Below are positions 33,204 through 42,298 of a DNA stretch of 64,000 nt, in pieces. The stretch lies in NCBI RefSeq assembly GCF_017592475.1, contig NZ_JAGFNP010000010.1, positions 182,286 to 246,285 on the forward strand. The letters are read 5' to 3'. The DNA comes from Glycomyces niveus. Lineage in GTDB: Bacteria > Actinomycetota > Actinomycetes > Mycobacteriales > Micromonosporaceae. Both the position numbers and the translations under genes were made by a program. Under the pieces are notes generated by a model. That model worked only from the letters and a program-made list of their open reading frames with translations. It was not told where the DNA came from and searched no databases. How positions within the stretch are numbered: the stretch's first letter is position 1; the number at the start of each line of letters is the position of its first letter.

Positions 33204-33461
33204 CTACTGTCCCGTGGCAGCCGCGGCCGAAGTCATCGCCTCGCTCAACTTGTTCTGCAGTGCGGCTGCGAACGCATCGCACGCCGCGAGCTGATCCTTC
33301 ACCGCGCCGAGTGCCGCCGCCTTGCCCTGAAGACCAATCTCCTGCAACTGTTTCAGCATCTCCTCGGCCATGGCGGTCGTGCCATGGATCTGACCTTGCA
33401 AGTCGGTCACCGCGTTCGAGTTCGCGCTGAGCGAGGAGATCACTTCGTCAATGCTCGACAT
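33204..33461 (-). CDS. Small coiled-coil protein (DUF6244-like)
   Basis: This 85-residue all-helical Ala/Gln-rich protein runs from MSSIDEVISSLSANS to IGLQGKAAALGAVKDQL and an Ala-rich tail. It resembles the small coiled-coil proteins found in actinobacteria next to polymorphic-toxin genes (my recollection of DUF6244-type proteins). WXG is absent. Size and helix pattern suit a secretion partner. First gene of a three-gene operon; nine bases separate it from the next gene. Confidence 0.75.
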   Translation of the reverse strand: MSSIDEVISSLSANSNAVTDLQGQIHGTTAMAEEMLKQLQEIGLQGKAAALGAVKDQLAACDAFAAALQNKLSEAMTSAAAATGQ

Positions 33462-33593
33462 GGAGGTCCGCCGTCCTCATTCGGGTTGGGGTGCAAGAGG
33501 ATCGCGCAGCACCGGAAGAACCCTGCGCAACCGCCGCCGCGCGCCACGTTACCCGAACCAGGCCAACCCTGCATGACACGAAAACCGGTCCGG

Positions 33594-35006
33594 TCAAGCG
33601 GAACGCGGCGATTCCTTCTCCGAGGTTCCGCCAAAGAGCCCTTCCACCCAGCCAGGCGGGAGCTTCAAACACTCTGCGATGCGATCCCCGAGACGGGGAT
33701 TTGGAATTAGCCGCACGGGATAACCCTGGAAGTCGGCGGTCTCGATCTCCCCACCGACATATCTCGCGCCGCTCAGGTCAACCTTCCCGCTGGAGAACTT
33801 CGCCGAGTCGAAATCGACATGGCCGCCGGAGAACTTCGCTTCGTTGAAATAAACCTGGCTGCCCGAGAACAACGTCGAGATAAAACGGATAACCCCGCCG
33901 GAGAACTGCGTCTTGTAGAAGCTGATCTGGCCGCCCGTGCACTCCGCCGCGTAGAAGCTGACTTTGCCACCGGCGAGTTCCGCCTCATTGAAGCTGATCC
34001 GGCCGCCGGCGAACACCGCCGCGTTGAATTTGGCATGGCCGCCGTAGAACTTCGCCTCGCTGAATCTGACCCGGCCGTCAGAAAAGACCGCCTCATCGAA
34101 GGCAAGCTGTCCGCCTGTCATGACGAGGCCGTTAAAGTCGAGTAGACCGGTCCTGTGAACGATCTTTCTAAAGGACATCACTCCTCCGGTAACCAGAATG
34201 CCTGAGAAGTCCGCATCATCGAAGTATGCCTTCGTGAAGTCGAAGTCGCAGCTGTGCCAAGTTCGACCAGCCATTGGTGCTTCCCTCAACCGCGCCCGGA
34301 TGGCACTGATGATGGTCTCCCGAACCTGCGCCTCCTGGCTCCGTGCGCGCTCCTCGGCTCGATGTTCAGCCCGTTCGGCACTATCAGCCCCTTCCGGCGG
34401 CGGCTCGCCGGTCGGAGGGTCGAAGGGCATGCGCAGATACGCACACAAGACATTGATGCAGGTCTGCCGACCCTGGTCCCAGTCGTCGGCAAGCCCCGCC
34501 ATCGCATAGACCCCAGCCAACCGGTTCGCGGCCTGCTCAGCCGACAGCTGCTCCGACGCACTCTTGAACCGCTCGTTGAAGACCTTGCTCTCCTCGCGAG
34601 CTTCCGCGCGCTCGACCCGGACCTCCGCAGCCTCGTTCAACCCCTGCCTGCGATAAGCAATGACCAGTGCGAAGACACCACCGATCCCGGCAATGATGTA
34701 CAGGATCAGCCGGATGACCTCGACCTTCAGCTCATCCTTGAGCCCCGCAGCGAACACCCCCTGGAAAATCACCCAGAGCACGAAAACCGAAGCGACCGCG
34801 ACCCCGAAGAACAGCGCAATGTGCAGCCACAATCGCAGCGGCAGCCATCGCTGCTCATCCCCGGTAATGAGGAACCGCAGCGGCCCCAGCTCACCTTGAA
34901 GCACCGCAACCAGATGAGTCCTGATCGGTGCCCGTTTCGGGCCGGCTCGATGTCGCCTCTTGGTACTTGGCCGGTCGTCCGCTCCGACCTCGGGAGGGGT
35001 GGTCAT
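33594..35006 (-). CDS. Membrane protein with pentapeptide repeats
   Basis: This 470-residue protein has a basic N-terminal region to about 45 (TKRRHRAGPKR). Two transmembrane segments lie near 55-80 and 97-118 (LWLHIALFFGVAVASVFVLW; LILYIIAGIGGVFALVIAY). A charged cytoplasmic helical part to about 240 is followed by about 35 tandem pentapeptide-type repeats (ADFSG, AKFYGG, AVFAGG) to about 445. The repeat block should form a quadrilateral beta-helix. Many actinomycetes carry such anchored pentapeptide proteins of unknown role. It is divergent from the WXG100-like pair. Confidence 0.85.
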   Translation of the reverse strand: MTTPPEVGADDRPSTKRRHRAGPKRAPIRTHLVAVLQGELGPLRFLITGDEQRWLPLRLWLHIALFFGVAVASVFVLWVIFQGVFAAGLKDELKVEVIRLILYIIAGIGGVFALVIAYRRQGLNEAAEVRVERAEAREESKVFNERFKSASEQLSAEQAANRLAGVYAMAGLADDWDQGRQTCINVLCAYLRMPFDPPTGEPPPEGADSAERAEHRAEERARSQEAQVRETIISAIRARLREAPMAGRTWHSCDFDFTKAYFDDADFSGILVTGGVMSFRKIVHRTGLLDFNGLVMTGGQLAFDEAVFSDGRVRFSEAKFYGGHAKFNAAVFAGGRISFNEAELAGGKVSFYAAECTGGQISFYKTQFSGGVIRFISTLFSGSQVYFNEAKFSGGHVDFDSAKFSSGKVDLSGARYVGGEIETADFQGYPVRLIPNPRLGDRIAECLKLPPGWVEGLFGGTSEKESPRSA

Positions 35007-35153
35007 CCGCCAGTTCTATCAGAGTTCGGCCTGCTCAAGTGTCCGGGACGAACCGGGACAGGTTCCAGGTGGCTGGGTGCTTGACGGCCGCAACCGCGTT
35101 CGCGACGATTTCCCCAACCGTGTTGACTCCTTCGCCGAACGAGGTGCAGTGCA

Positions 35154-35564
35154 ATGAAAGTCAAACCCGACGACCTCGAAGACGCGGGCGGCCACCTCAA
35201 ATCCCTGGCTGATGCCTACGACGACCTCGTGCTCGATGTGGCCACGTCGACCCGGAACCGCGCCGACGCGTTCACCGGCAACGGGAGTTCCAAGGCGCTG
35301 ATGGAAACGTTCGATGAGGCGTACGAGATCTTCTACACCTTCATCTACCAAACAGGCGTGAACATCCGGGCCATGGGATTGACCCTCGAAGACTTCGCCG
35401 AGAACCACCGGATGACCGACCGCGAGGTCGAGCGCTCGTTCGAAGAGCATGAAGAGGACATCGACGAGGTACGCAAGCGCGACCGCAAGGTCGGCCCGAG
35501 CCTGCCGCCCGCGCCCGAACGCAAGGACGACCCCGGCCCCTACAACCGAGGGGGCGTCAACTGA
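35154..35564 (+). CDS. WXG100/ESX-like helical protein
   Basis: This 136-residue helical protein with the look of type VII secretion substrates starts MKVKPDDLEDAGGHLKSLAD. Its middle (GNGSSKALMETFDEAYEIF) resembles the turn region, but the exact WXG motif is replaced. The C-terminal part is charged and ends in Pro/Gly (GPSLPPAPERKDDPGPYN). A GAGGTG ribosome-binding site lies eight bases before ATG 35154. Overlaps the next gene by one base. Confidence 0.65.
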   Translation: MKVKPDDLEDAGGHLKSLADAYDDLVLDVATSTRNRADAFTGNGSSKALMETFDEAYEIFYTFIYQTGVNIRAMGLTLEDFAENHRMTDREVERSFEEHEEDIDEVRKRDRKVGPSLPPAPERKDDPGPYNRGGVN

Positions 35565-36535
35565 TGGCGTTTCCCGCTGGAACACCCACACTGGAGCAGG
35601 TCAACGGCCTCTGGGAGCGGGCCAAGAACCAGATCGAGGTCCGCTACATCCTCGAAGCCTTCAACATGTGGATAGCCGACCAGGCAAAGCAAGGCCGCGC
35701 CGTCGATCGATGGGTGGAAGGCATCGCCATCGCCCGCATCCCCGCGAACTACGGAGAAGCCAACGCAGCGAGGCTCAAAGAGCAGGCGAAGCAGGCCGCC
35801 ACGAAGACCATCGACGCCTTCGAAGCGCGCTACAGCCCCTATTTCGACAAGGGCCAGGAAGCGGCGCTCGGAGAGCTGTACTCGAAGTACACCGGCTACC
35901 GGGGGACCCTCGACCAACTCCATGAGAGCCGCGACATCAAGTGGGCCAAGCACTACACCGACGACTGGCGGGAGAAGGCGGCCGAACCCTTCCGGAAGGA
36001 GTTCATGGAGCCGTTGGAAGGCGCGATCACCCGCCACCGGGACATAGCGAAATACCTGGCCGGCGCGGTCTCGTTGGAGGCATGGGGGCAGGTGGCCATC
36101 CGGAAGTCGTTCGCCGAGCTGCCCCTGGCCGCCTGCGGCGGTGGCGTCACGAAGGAAAGGGCGGAAGAGCTCAAGAAGACCAAGGGAGCACTGGAGACGA
36201 CTTCGGACGCGAGCGGCATCGTCGGGCTGGGACTGTTCGCCTTCCCGGCCGCGGGCCTCATCGTCGGCGGGATCGGGGTGGTCGCGTCGGCGCTGGCTGA
36301 CTCGATCGAGCCCGTGGTCATCTCGCTGGAGCTTCCGGACACGACGAGCATGAGCTACACCGCCTGGGTGAAGCTCGTCCACGACGCGATCACCTCGCTG
36401 ACGGACGGTCTCGACAAGGGCCGCGACGGCGCCGCGAAGGACCTTCGGAGCGAGATGATCGGTGCGATCAAGGACCTCGAGAACTGGGAGACCCTGCCGA
36501 GGCATTTCGTGCCGGGCGGCGAACTGCTCGACTGA
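35564..36535 (+). CDS. Helical protein with central hydrophobic segment, partner of the ESX-like gene
   Basis: This 323-residue protein has an N-terminal 190 residues that are charged and helical, like long T7SS substrates. Residues about 215-250 hold a strongly hydrophobic hairpin-like segment (GLGLFAFPAAGLIVGGIGVV). The C-terminal 70 residues are polar and helical. No known toxin motif. The start codon overlaps the upstream stop (TGATG), so it is translationally coupled to the ESX-like gene. A pore-forming or membrane-inserting role can be imagined but is not shown. Confidence 0.65.
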   Translation: MAFPAGTPTLEQVNGLWERAKNQIEVRYILEAFNMWIADQAKQGRAVDRWVEGIAIARIPANYGEANAARLKEQAKQAATKTIDAFEARYSPYFDKGQEAALGELYSKYTGYRGTLDQLHESRDIKWAKHYTDDWREKAAEPFRKEFMEPLEGAITRHRDIAKYLAGAVSLEAWGQVAIRKSFAELPLAACGGGVTKERAEELKKTKGALETTSDASGIVGLGLFAFPAAGLIVGGIGVVASALADSIEPVVISLELPDTTSMSYTAWVKLVHDAITSLTDGLDKGRDGAAKDLRSEMIGAIKDLENWETLPRHFVPGGELLD

Positions 36536-36772
36536 CCTCTTCAGACACAACCGTGGTGTGGTGGCCGTGCGGCGCCAGAGGTCGTCCCGTAAGCCTGCGA
36601 GGGTGAGGTTGTAGAGCCGGTCGGTCAGCGGTTCTTCTTGCGCGAAGCGACGGTGTGTTCTCGGCTGTGAACGTCTCGGGGCTTCGGGCCGAGTCCGATT
36701 GCAACGCAACAGGTGAGGCCGAGCGTAGAAGCTACTGTCGTCCAGTCACTTCGCTTTGTGGAGGAACCCCCG

Positions 36773-37933
36773 TTGAAGCTCATGCCCGCCCGCGCACTGG
36801 CGGTGCTGTCCCTGCTGCTCATGGCCGGGGCCTGCGCCGCCCCCCAGACGGGGACGTTCACGCCGGCGCCGATCGTCCCGGCGGTGTCGATGGACGCCGT
36901 GGAGGACCAGGACCCGACCGCTCCGTTCACGCTCTCCGTCGTGGACGGCATCCTCGAAGAGGTCAACGTCACCTCCGACCGCTCCGAGACCATCGAGGGC
37001 GCGTTCTCCGAGGACCTCACCTCGTGGACCTCTGAAGGCATCATGGACGCCGGGTCCACCCACACCGTGGTCGCGAAGGCCGTCAGCTCGGACGGCACCG
37101 TCACCGAGTTCGAGCAGCAGTTCACCACTCAGGCCCGCGAGAGCTCGGGCTTCGAGGTCGCCGACGTCACCCCGGTGGCCGAGGGCGAGGAGGTCGGCGT
37201 GGGCGCGCCGATCATCGTGACCTTCACCGAGGACGCCCCCGACCGCGCCGCTGTCGAGCGGCTGCTGGTCGTCGAGTCCGAGAAGGGCCACGAGGGCGCC
37301 TGGCGGTGGATCGACGACGACACGGTGATCTACCGCACCAAGGAGTACTGGGAGGGCCACCAGACGGTGACCTTCACCGCGGACTTCGAGGGCGAGTTCC
37401 TGGGCGACGACACGTGGGGCGGCGAGGACTACACCGCGCAGCTGAAGATCGGCGAGGCCAACATCTCCCGCGCCGACCTCGACTCCCACACCATGACCGT
37501 CGAGGTCGACGGCGAGGTCGCCAAGGAGATCCCGATCAGCGGCGGCTCCGGCGACGAGTGGGAGTACCACACCGCAACGGGCACCCACCTGGTGATGGAG
37601 AAGTTCGAGGACAAGACGATGGTCTCCCCCGGACGTCAAGAGGGCGATGAGGGCTACTACTCGACTGAGGTCAAGTGGGCCACCCGCATCAACGCCTCCG
37701 GTGAGTTCGTACATGGTGCGCCCTGGGCCGAGGAGGAGGGGCGACTCGGCAATTGGAACGGCTCGCACGGCTGCCTGAACGCGAGCCTCGCGGACGCCGA
37801 ATGGTTCTTCCACATGGCGCAGCGCGGCGACCCGGTCGAGATCACCGGCTCGCCGCGCCCGATGCCGTGGGACAACGGCTGGGGCTACTGGGTGATGTCC
37901 TACGACGAGTGGAAGGAAGGCTCGGCCCTCTAG
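36773..37933 (+). CDS. L,D-transpeptidase lipoprotein (Ldt)
   Basis: This 386-residue cell-wall enzyme makes 3-3 crosslinks in peptidoglycan. A signal peptide with a lipobox-like AGAC places the acylated cysteine near residue 21. Two Ig-like domains (about 50-260) are followed by the YkuD catalytic domain, with H314 in EFVHGAPW and C334 in the SHGCLN motif. TTG 36773 is chosen because GGAGG lies eight bases before it; the ATG at 36782 is 17 bases from it. Confidence 0.93.
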   Translation: MKLMPARALAVLSLLLMAGACAAPQTGTFTPAPIVPAVSMDAVEDQDPTAPFTLSVVDGILEEVNVTSDRSETIEGAFSEDLTSWTSEGIMDAGSTHTVVAKAVSSDGTVTEFEQQFTTQARESSGFEVADVTPVAEGEEVGVGAPIIVTFTEDAPDRAAVERLLVVESEKGHEGAWRWIDDDTVIYRTKEYWEGHQTVTFTADFEGEFLGDDTWGGEDYTAQLKIGEANISRADLDSHTMTVEVDGEVAKEIPISGGSGDEWEYHTATGTHLVMEKFEDKTMVSPGRQEGDEGYYSTEVKWATRINASGEFVHGAPWAEEEGRLGNWNGSHGCLNASLADAEWFFHMAQRGDPVEITGSPRPMPWDNGWGYWVMSYDEWKEGSAL

Positions 37934-38184
37934 TACTCCAGTGAGAGTTCCGGGTTTGAGCTGCGGGGATGCAGACGCTGGACGCGGAACGGCCGACGTG
38001 AGCATTGTTGTTGGGACGCAACTGAAGATCGCGACGACCGTGGAGACGAGAGCAGACGTGGGTTGCCTGCGGTCGGATCTGGACGCGCTGTGGACGCGCA
38101 TCGCGACTTACGGGACATCGCTAGGATGCCGCGGTCGCGGCGGTTGCGAGGCAGATGATCATGCGGGCTGCTTCGCGGCGTGCG
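37934..38184. other. Gene-free stretch with possible mobile-element scar
   Basis: No convincing coding frame. It begins TAGTACTCCAGTGAGAG and ends near CTTACGGGACATCGC, which resemble termini I associate with actinobacterial insertion sequences, but no matching inverted pair is found. Confidence 0.3.
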
Positions 38185-38778
38185 CTAGATGGTGCCGTCG
38201 GGTCGGATGTCGTAGGAGGTGACCACGGCGGAGCCGTAGCGCTGGTAGCTGATGCGTCTGCTGTCGACGCTGTTCAGGGCGGCGCAAGAGGGGCATCTGA
38301 CCGCGGTCGAATGCTGGTACCGCACGCCGTCCTCCCATTCGTGCCGGCAGTTGCCGCAGCGCACGCAGACGATGAAGTTGTCGGTGCTGCCGTTGTCGAT
38401 GGCGACGAAACCGGTCGCGCCGGTCATGACCCCGATGATGTCGCCCTGGTGTTCGGCAGCGGTGACGTCCCGTTGCCAAGGGAGCAGGTTCTCCAGGTAC
38501 AGGCCGTCGATGTCCTTGCCCCAGTGGCCGTTCGGGGTTTCAACCACGTAATAGGTCAGTTCGCGGGTCACGTTGATCTCGTCGCGAAGGTACTGCTTGG
38601 CCTTCTCGGTGTCGCTGCCGCGGAACACGTAGTAGGTGCCGCTGGCGTTGCGCAGAAGTCCGTACCCGGGCTCCAGCCCGGCCGCGGCCTGCTTCGCCTT
38701 GGCCGCTTCGGCGTCGGCGCGGGTCGCGAAGACGATCGGCCCGGCGTCGCGGGAGCGACGCTTCTTGAACCAGCCCAT
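38185..38778 (-). CDS. Hypothetical protein with a zinc-ribbon pair of cysteine motifs
   Basis: This 197-residue soluble protein has a basic start MGWFKKRRSRD. A middle region (GYGLLRNASGTYYVFRGSD) is beta-rich. At the C-terminal side CVRCGNC is followed 27 residues later by CPSC, a likely zinc ribbon. No family recognised. It is preceded 72 bases upstream by the stop of a membrane protein gene on the same strand, so it may be its partner. Confidence 0.7.
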   Translation of the reverse strand: MGWFKKRRSRDAGPIVFATRADAEAAKAKQAAAGLEPGYGLLRNASGTYYVFRGSDTEKAKQYLRDEINVTRELTYYVVETPNGHWGKDIDGLYLENLLPWQRDVTAAEHQGDIIGVMTGATGFVAIDNGSTDNFIVCVRCGNCRHEWEDGVRYQHSTAVRCPSCAALNSVDSRRISYQRYGSAVVTSYDIRPDGTI

Positions 38779-38850
38779 GTGCTCTCCTCGGGAGGGATCT
38801 GCCAGGTGGTTCGAAGCTAGCCGGGGATCCTCGGGAGGGGTCCCGGGGAC

Positions 38851-39417
38851 TTAGTCGCGAGGGTCGGCGCCTCTGAACCAGAGGGCGTTCTCGGTGCGCA
38901 GCAAGGCGAGAGGGATCAGAGCGGCGAGGAACGCGATGGCCGCCAGGGTGTCGGCGGCAGGGACCCACCAGGGGAGGGTTTCGAGCATCCTGTCCAGGAT
39001 GACGACCGTGCTCTCGCGTCCCGCGGTGCGCATCCGGAGCCAGAGCACCGGCTGCCCCGCGCACCCGAGCGCCGCCCACACGGCGGCGAAGAGGGCGAGC
39101 CGGAACGATCGACGTCGGCCCTCGCCGACACTCTTTGCGGCGCAAATGAACAGAACGGCGGCAATCCCGAAGCCGAGCGCCGCCAGGACCGCGGCGATCT
39201 CGAGGAGGAACGGCACCGATTCGAGCAGGTCGGGGTCGGTGTTCTCGATCCTGGCGGCGCGGTACTGCGCGTCGCGGCCAGTTCTCATGAAGGTGCCGAG
39301 CCCGGCCACCTTGAGGGCGAAGGCCGCGGCGAACGCGATCGCGACCATCCACAGTACCGTGACGGCCTGGCCGACTTCGGGCGGTCGATCGGGCTTTCGC
39401 ATGACTGCGGTGGTCAC
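38851..39417 (-). CDS. Hypothetical four-helix membrane protein
   Basis: About 188 residues from GTG 39417 (ATG 39402 is also possible). Four hydrophobic segments are visible, including VTVLWMVAIAFAAAFALKV, LLEIAAVLAALGFGIAAVLF and the final TLAAIAFLAALIPLALL. The second loop is rich in charged residues. No known family. The extra upstream reading to 39558 lacks membrane or family character and crosses a spacer. Confidence 0.65.
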   Translation of the reverse strand: MTTAVMRKPDRPPEVGQAVTVLWMVAIAFAAAFALKVAGLGTFMRTGRDAQYRAARIENTDPDLLESVPFLLEIAAVLAALGFGIAAVLFICAAKSVGEGRRRSFRLALFAAVWAALGCAGQPVLWLRMRTAGRESTVVILDRMLETLPWWVPAADTLAAIAFLAALIPLALLRTENALWFRGADPRD

Positions 39418-39589
39418 GTAGCGCCCCCGGGGGCCATGGTTCAGTGCGGCGAACCGAGCGGACGGACGGCGGTGAGGCCGTTGGATTCCGGACAGTCTAG
39501 GGACGGATGTCAAGTCGGAAGCGGCGGCCGGGCGCTTGGCGACACGCGGTAGCTTCATTGCACCACCGAGCTAAGGAGTCTGGACCACT

Positions 39590-41284
39590 ATGGCCGGAGC
39601 GCTGTCACGCCGCAACCTCTTCAAGATCGGCGGAGGTGCGGCCGCTGCGGGAGTCGGCGCTTCTCTCGCCGCGCCGGCGCGGGCACAGGAGGCCACATGG
39701 CAGTCCGAGCTCGTGACCATCGGCGCGGACGGGATGCTGAACTACCACTTGGAGAAGGTCAGCGAGAAGAAGATCCCGAACTTCAGCTGGGCGGGCTACC
39801 GCAACGGCGAGAGGCTGATTCCGGACGTCAGGGAGGTCCCGGCGCGTCCCACGGACGTCCCGATCGTCAAGAAGATAGGTCCCGTCTCCGGCGACAACAC
39901 CGCGCACCTGCAGGCGGCCCTCGACGAGGTGGGCGCGATGCCGATGCAGGAGAACGGCTTCCGCGGCGCGCTGCTGCTGAAGCCGGGCGTGTACGAGGTC
40001 GCGGAGACCGTCTACATGGAGCGGAGCGGCGTGGTGCTCCGCGGTTCGAGCCGTTCGGCCGATCCCAGCGTCGGCACGATCATCCGATCGACCGCGACCG
40101 CAGGGGTTGATACGAAAGGCGGCGTCGAATGCCCCCTCTGGATCGGCGGCAAAGCCGGCGGCTGGGAAGCGGACGTGATCGACCCCGTCACCGGAGCGCC
40201 GGTGCCGGTGAAGGACACCGCCACTGACGTGACCTCCGAGGTCGTGCAGGCCGGTTCGCGGCGGCTCGCCCTCGCGTCGGTCGCGGACTTCAAGGTCGGC
40301 GACAACATCATCATCTGGCATCCCTGCACGCAGGAATGGATCGACAAGATCGGCGGTGGCGGCGGGGTGCCGTGGTCGCCCGGCGACGAACCGATCGCCT
40401 ACAACCGGTACATCAAGGCGATCGACGCGGCCAAGAACGAGATCCTCATCTGCGCGCCCGTGTTCAACGACCTCGAGCGAGCGGTCGCGCAGTCCTATGT
40501 GTACGTGTGGAACCGGGTGGGCCTGGTGCGCAACGTGGGTGTGGAGAACCTGCGGGTCGACATGGTCCACCAGGGCTTGGAGGACGAAGACCACGCGGAC
40601 AGCTGCATCGCCGTGATCCGCACCGAGGACGCGTGGGTGCGCGACGTCTCGACCCTGCATTTCAAGCACGCCGGGGTCATCGTGCGGCGGAGCACGCGCG
40701 TCACCGTCGAGAACGTGACGGCGCACCATCCGCGTTCGCGCATCGTGGGCAGGATGCGGTACAGCTTCAACGCCGGACACATGGCGCAGCTGGTGCTGTT
40801 CAAGGACCTCGAGACCTCGGAGGCCAGGCACGCGTTCGTCTCGGGCGGACAGGCCACCTCCTCGGGCAACGTCTGGACCCACTGCGTGGCCCGCGACGGG
40901 TGGGCCGAGTCGGGCGGCCACGCGCATTGGAGCCAGGGGCTGCTGTACGACAACGTCAAGGAGCTGTACAACCAGGGCGAGCACGACTGGGTGCTGAGCC
41001 TGCACAACCGCGCGACCGGCGGTATGAACCAAGACCAGGGCTGGTCGTCGGTGTACAGCGTCCTGTGGAACTGCACGGTGAGCAGCGGTTCGACCGCGTG
41101 CGTCCAACGTCCGCCGACCTCGCAGAACTTCGCCATCGGTATGAACGGCACCGTCAACGGCGTGAACCAGTTCCCGGGCAATCCGACCGGTTACATCTCG
41201 CCGAAGAGCGGGCCCGGTCTGGAACCCGCTTCGCTGTACCGCGCCCAGCTTGAGAACCGGGTGGGGATCAGCATCGACTTCTGA
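39590..41284 (+). CDS. Tat-exported right-handed beta-helix protein (pectate-lyase-like)
   Basis: This 564-residue protein has the twin-arginine motif SRRNLFK followed by a hydrophobic region and APARA-Q, so it is exported folded. Central residues show repeating short strands of beta-helix type (KPGVYEVAETVYMERSGVVL, NLRVDMVHQG, DVSTLHFKHAGVIV, VTVENVTAHHP). The fold fits polysaccharide lyases and hydrolases; the sugar or polymer acted on is unknown. It stands alone as a single transcription unit and ends at a strong hairpin. Confidence 0.8.
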   Translation: MAGALSRRNLFKIGGGAAAAGVGASLAAPARAQEATWQSELVTIGADGMLNYHLEKVSEKKIPNFSWAGYRNGERLIPDVREVPARPTDVPIVKKIGPVSGDNTAHLQAALDEVGAMPMQENGFRGALLLKPGVYEVAETVYMERSGVVLRGSSRSADPSVGTIIRSTATAGVDTKGGVECPLWIGGKAGGWEADVIDPVTGAPVPVKDTATDVTSEVVQAGSRRLALASVADFKVGDNIIIWHPCTQEWIDKIGGGGGVPWSPGDEPIAYNRYIKAIDAAKNEILICAPVFNDLERAVAQSYVYVWNRVGLVRNVGVENLRVDMVHQGLEDEDHADSCIAVIRTEDAWVRDVSTLHFKHAGVIVRRSTRVTVENVTAHHPRSRIVGRMRYSFNAGHMAQLVLFKDLETSEARHAFVSGGQATSSGNVWTHCVARDGWAESGGHAHWSQGLLYDNVKELYNQGEHDWVLSLHNRATGGMNQDQGWSSVYSVLWNCTVSSGSTACVQRPPTSQNFAIGMNGTVNGVNQFPGNPTGYISPKSGPGLEPASLYRAQLENRVGISIDF

Positions 41285-41313
41285 GCCCGGCGCTCAACGC
41301 CGCGGCCGACCGC

Positions 41314-41349
41314 AGCGGGCGGCCCGTCCAGATGGCCGGGCCGCCCGCT
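41314..41349 (+). terminator. Terminator between the beta-helix gene and ispE
   Basis: A 13-base stem AGCGGGCGGCCCG pairs perfectly across a ten-base loop between converging genes. There is no poly-T, but it is long and GC-rich. Confidence 0.75.
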
Positions 41350-41365
41350 CAGCAGGTAGAGCCGG

Positions 41366-42298
41366 TCAGGCGGCCGGGCCGTTGACCGGGCCGTGCGCGA
41401 GATGAACGCTCTTCGCGCCGCCGCGCATTCGGATGCGGCGCGCCAGGGCGACCGCGTGCTTCACGTCGGTGGCGAGGAAGAGGACCGTGGGGCCCGACCC
41501 GGAGACGTGCGCGGCGAGCGCGCCCTCCTCAAGGCCGCCGTGCATGAGCGAGGCGAGCTGCGGGCGGAGGCTCACGGCGGCGGCCTCCATGTCGTTGATG
41601 AGCAGGCGCGCGAGGTCGTCGGCGCTCGCGCCGGACTCGAAGGCCCGCACGAGGGGGGCCACATCGGAGGAGTAGCGGCCGATGCCGTCCTCGCGGAGGC
41701 GGTCCACTTCCTTGTAGCACTCAGGGGTGGAGATCTGGGTGTCCGTGGTGGCGACGACCCAGTGCCAGGTGCCCTTGGCGTCCACAGGAGTCAGTTTCTC
41801 GCCGCGGCCGCTGCCGATCGCGGTGCCGCCCTTGAGGCAGAACGGCACGTCGGAACCGAGGCCCGCGGCGAGGCGCTCGAGTTCGGCGTCGCCGATCTCG
41901 ACCTCCCACAGGCGCGCGCAGGCGATGAGCGCCCCCGCGGCGTCGGCCGAGCCGCCCGCGAGGCCGCCGGCGACGGGGATGCGCTTGTTCAAGTGCAGCT
42001 TGACGTCGGGTTCGATCCCCGCGTACAGGGCGATGAGCTTGGCGGCCTTGTGGGCGAGATTGGCCTCGCCGGTGGGCAGGGTGCCCGCGCCCTCGCCGGA
42101 GATGGTGATCTCGATGCCGGGCTCGCCGCGCCGCTCGGCGGTCACGGTGTCGTGCAGGCTGATCGCCTGGTACACAGTGGAGAGGGCGTGGTAGCCGTCC
42201 GCGCGGGCGTCGCCGACGCCGAGGTGCGGGTTGATCTTGGCGGGCACGTCGACGCTGATCGAAGCGCCAGGCTGGGCGGGCGCGGTCTGTCCGGTCAT
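41366..42298 (-). CDS. ispE: 4-diphosphocytidyl-2-C-methyl-D-erythritol kinase
   Basis: This 310-residue GHMP kinase of the non-mevalonate isoprenoid pathway phosphorylates the 2-hydroxyl of CDP-methylerythritol. VPAKINPHLGVGDARADGYH is the family N-terminal signature. AGGLAGGSADAAGAL is the ATP-binding glycine loop, and SGSGPTVLF is motif 3. It overlaps rsmA by ATGA, an order (rsmA-ispE) common in bacteria. Confidence 0.96.
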   Translation of the reverse strand: MTGQTAPAQPGASISVDVPAKINPHLGVGDARADGYHALSTVYQAISLHDTVTAERRGEPGIEITISGEGAGTLPTGEANLAHKAAKLIALYAGIEPDVKLHLNKRIPVAGGLAGGSADAAGALIACARLWEVEIGDAELERLAAGLGSDVPFCLKGGTAIGSGRGEKLTPVDAKGTWHWVVATTDTQISTPECYKEVDRLREDGIGRYSSDVAPLVRAFESGASADDLARLLINDMEAAAVSLRPQLASLMHGGLEEGALAAHVSGSGPTVLFLATDVKHAVALARRIRMRGGAKSVHLAHGPVNGPAA

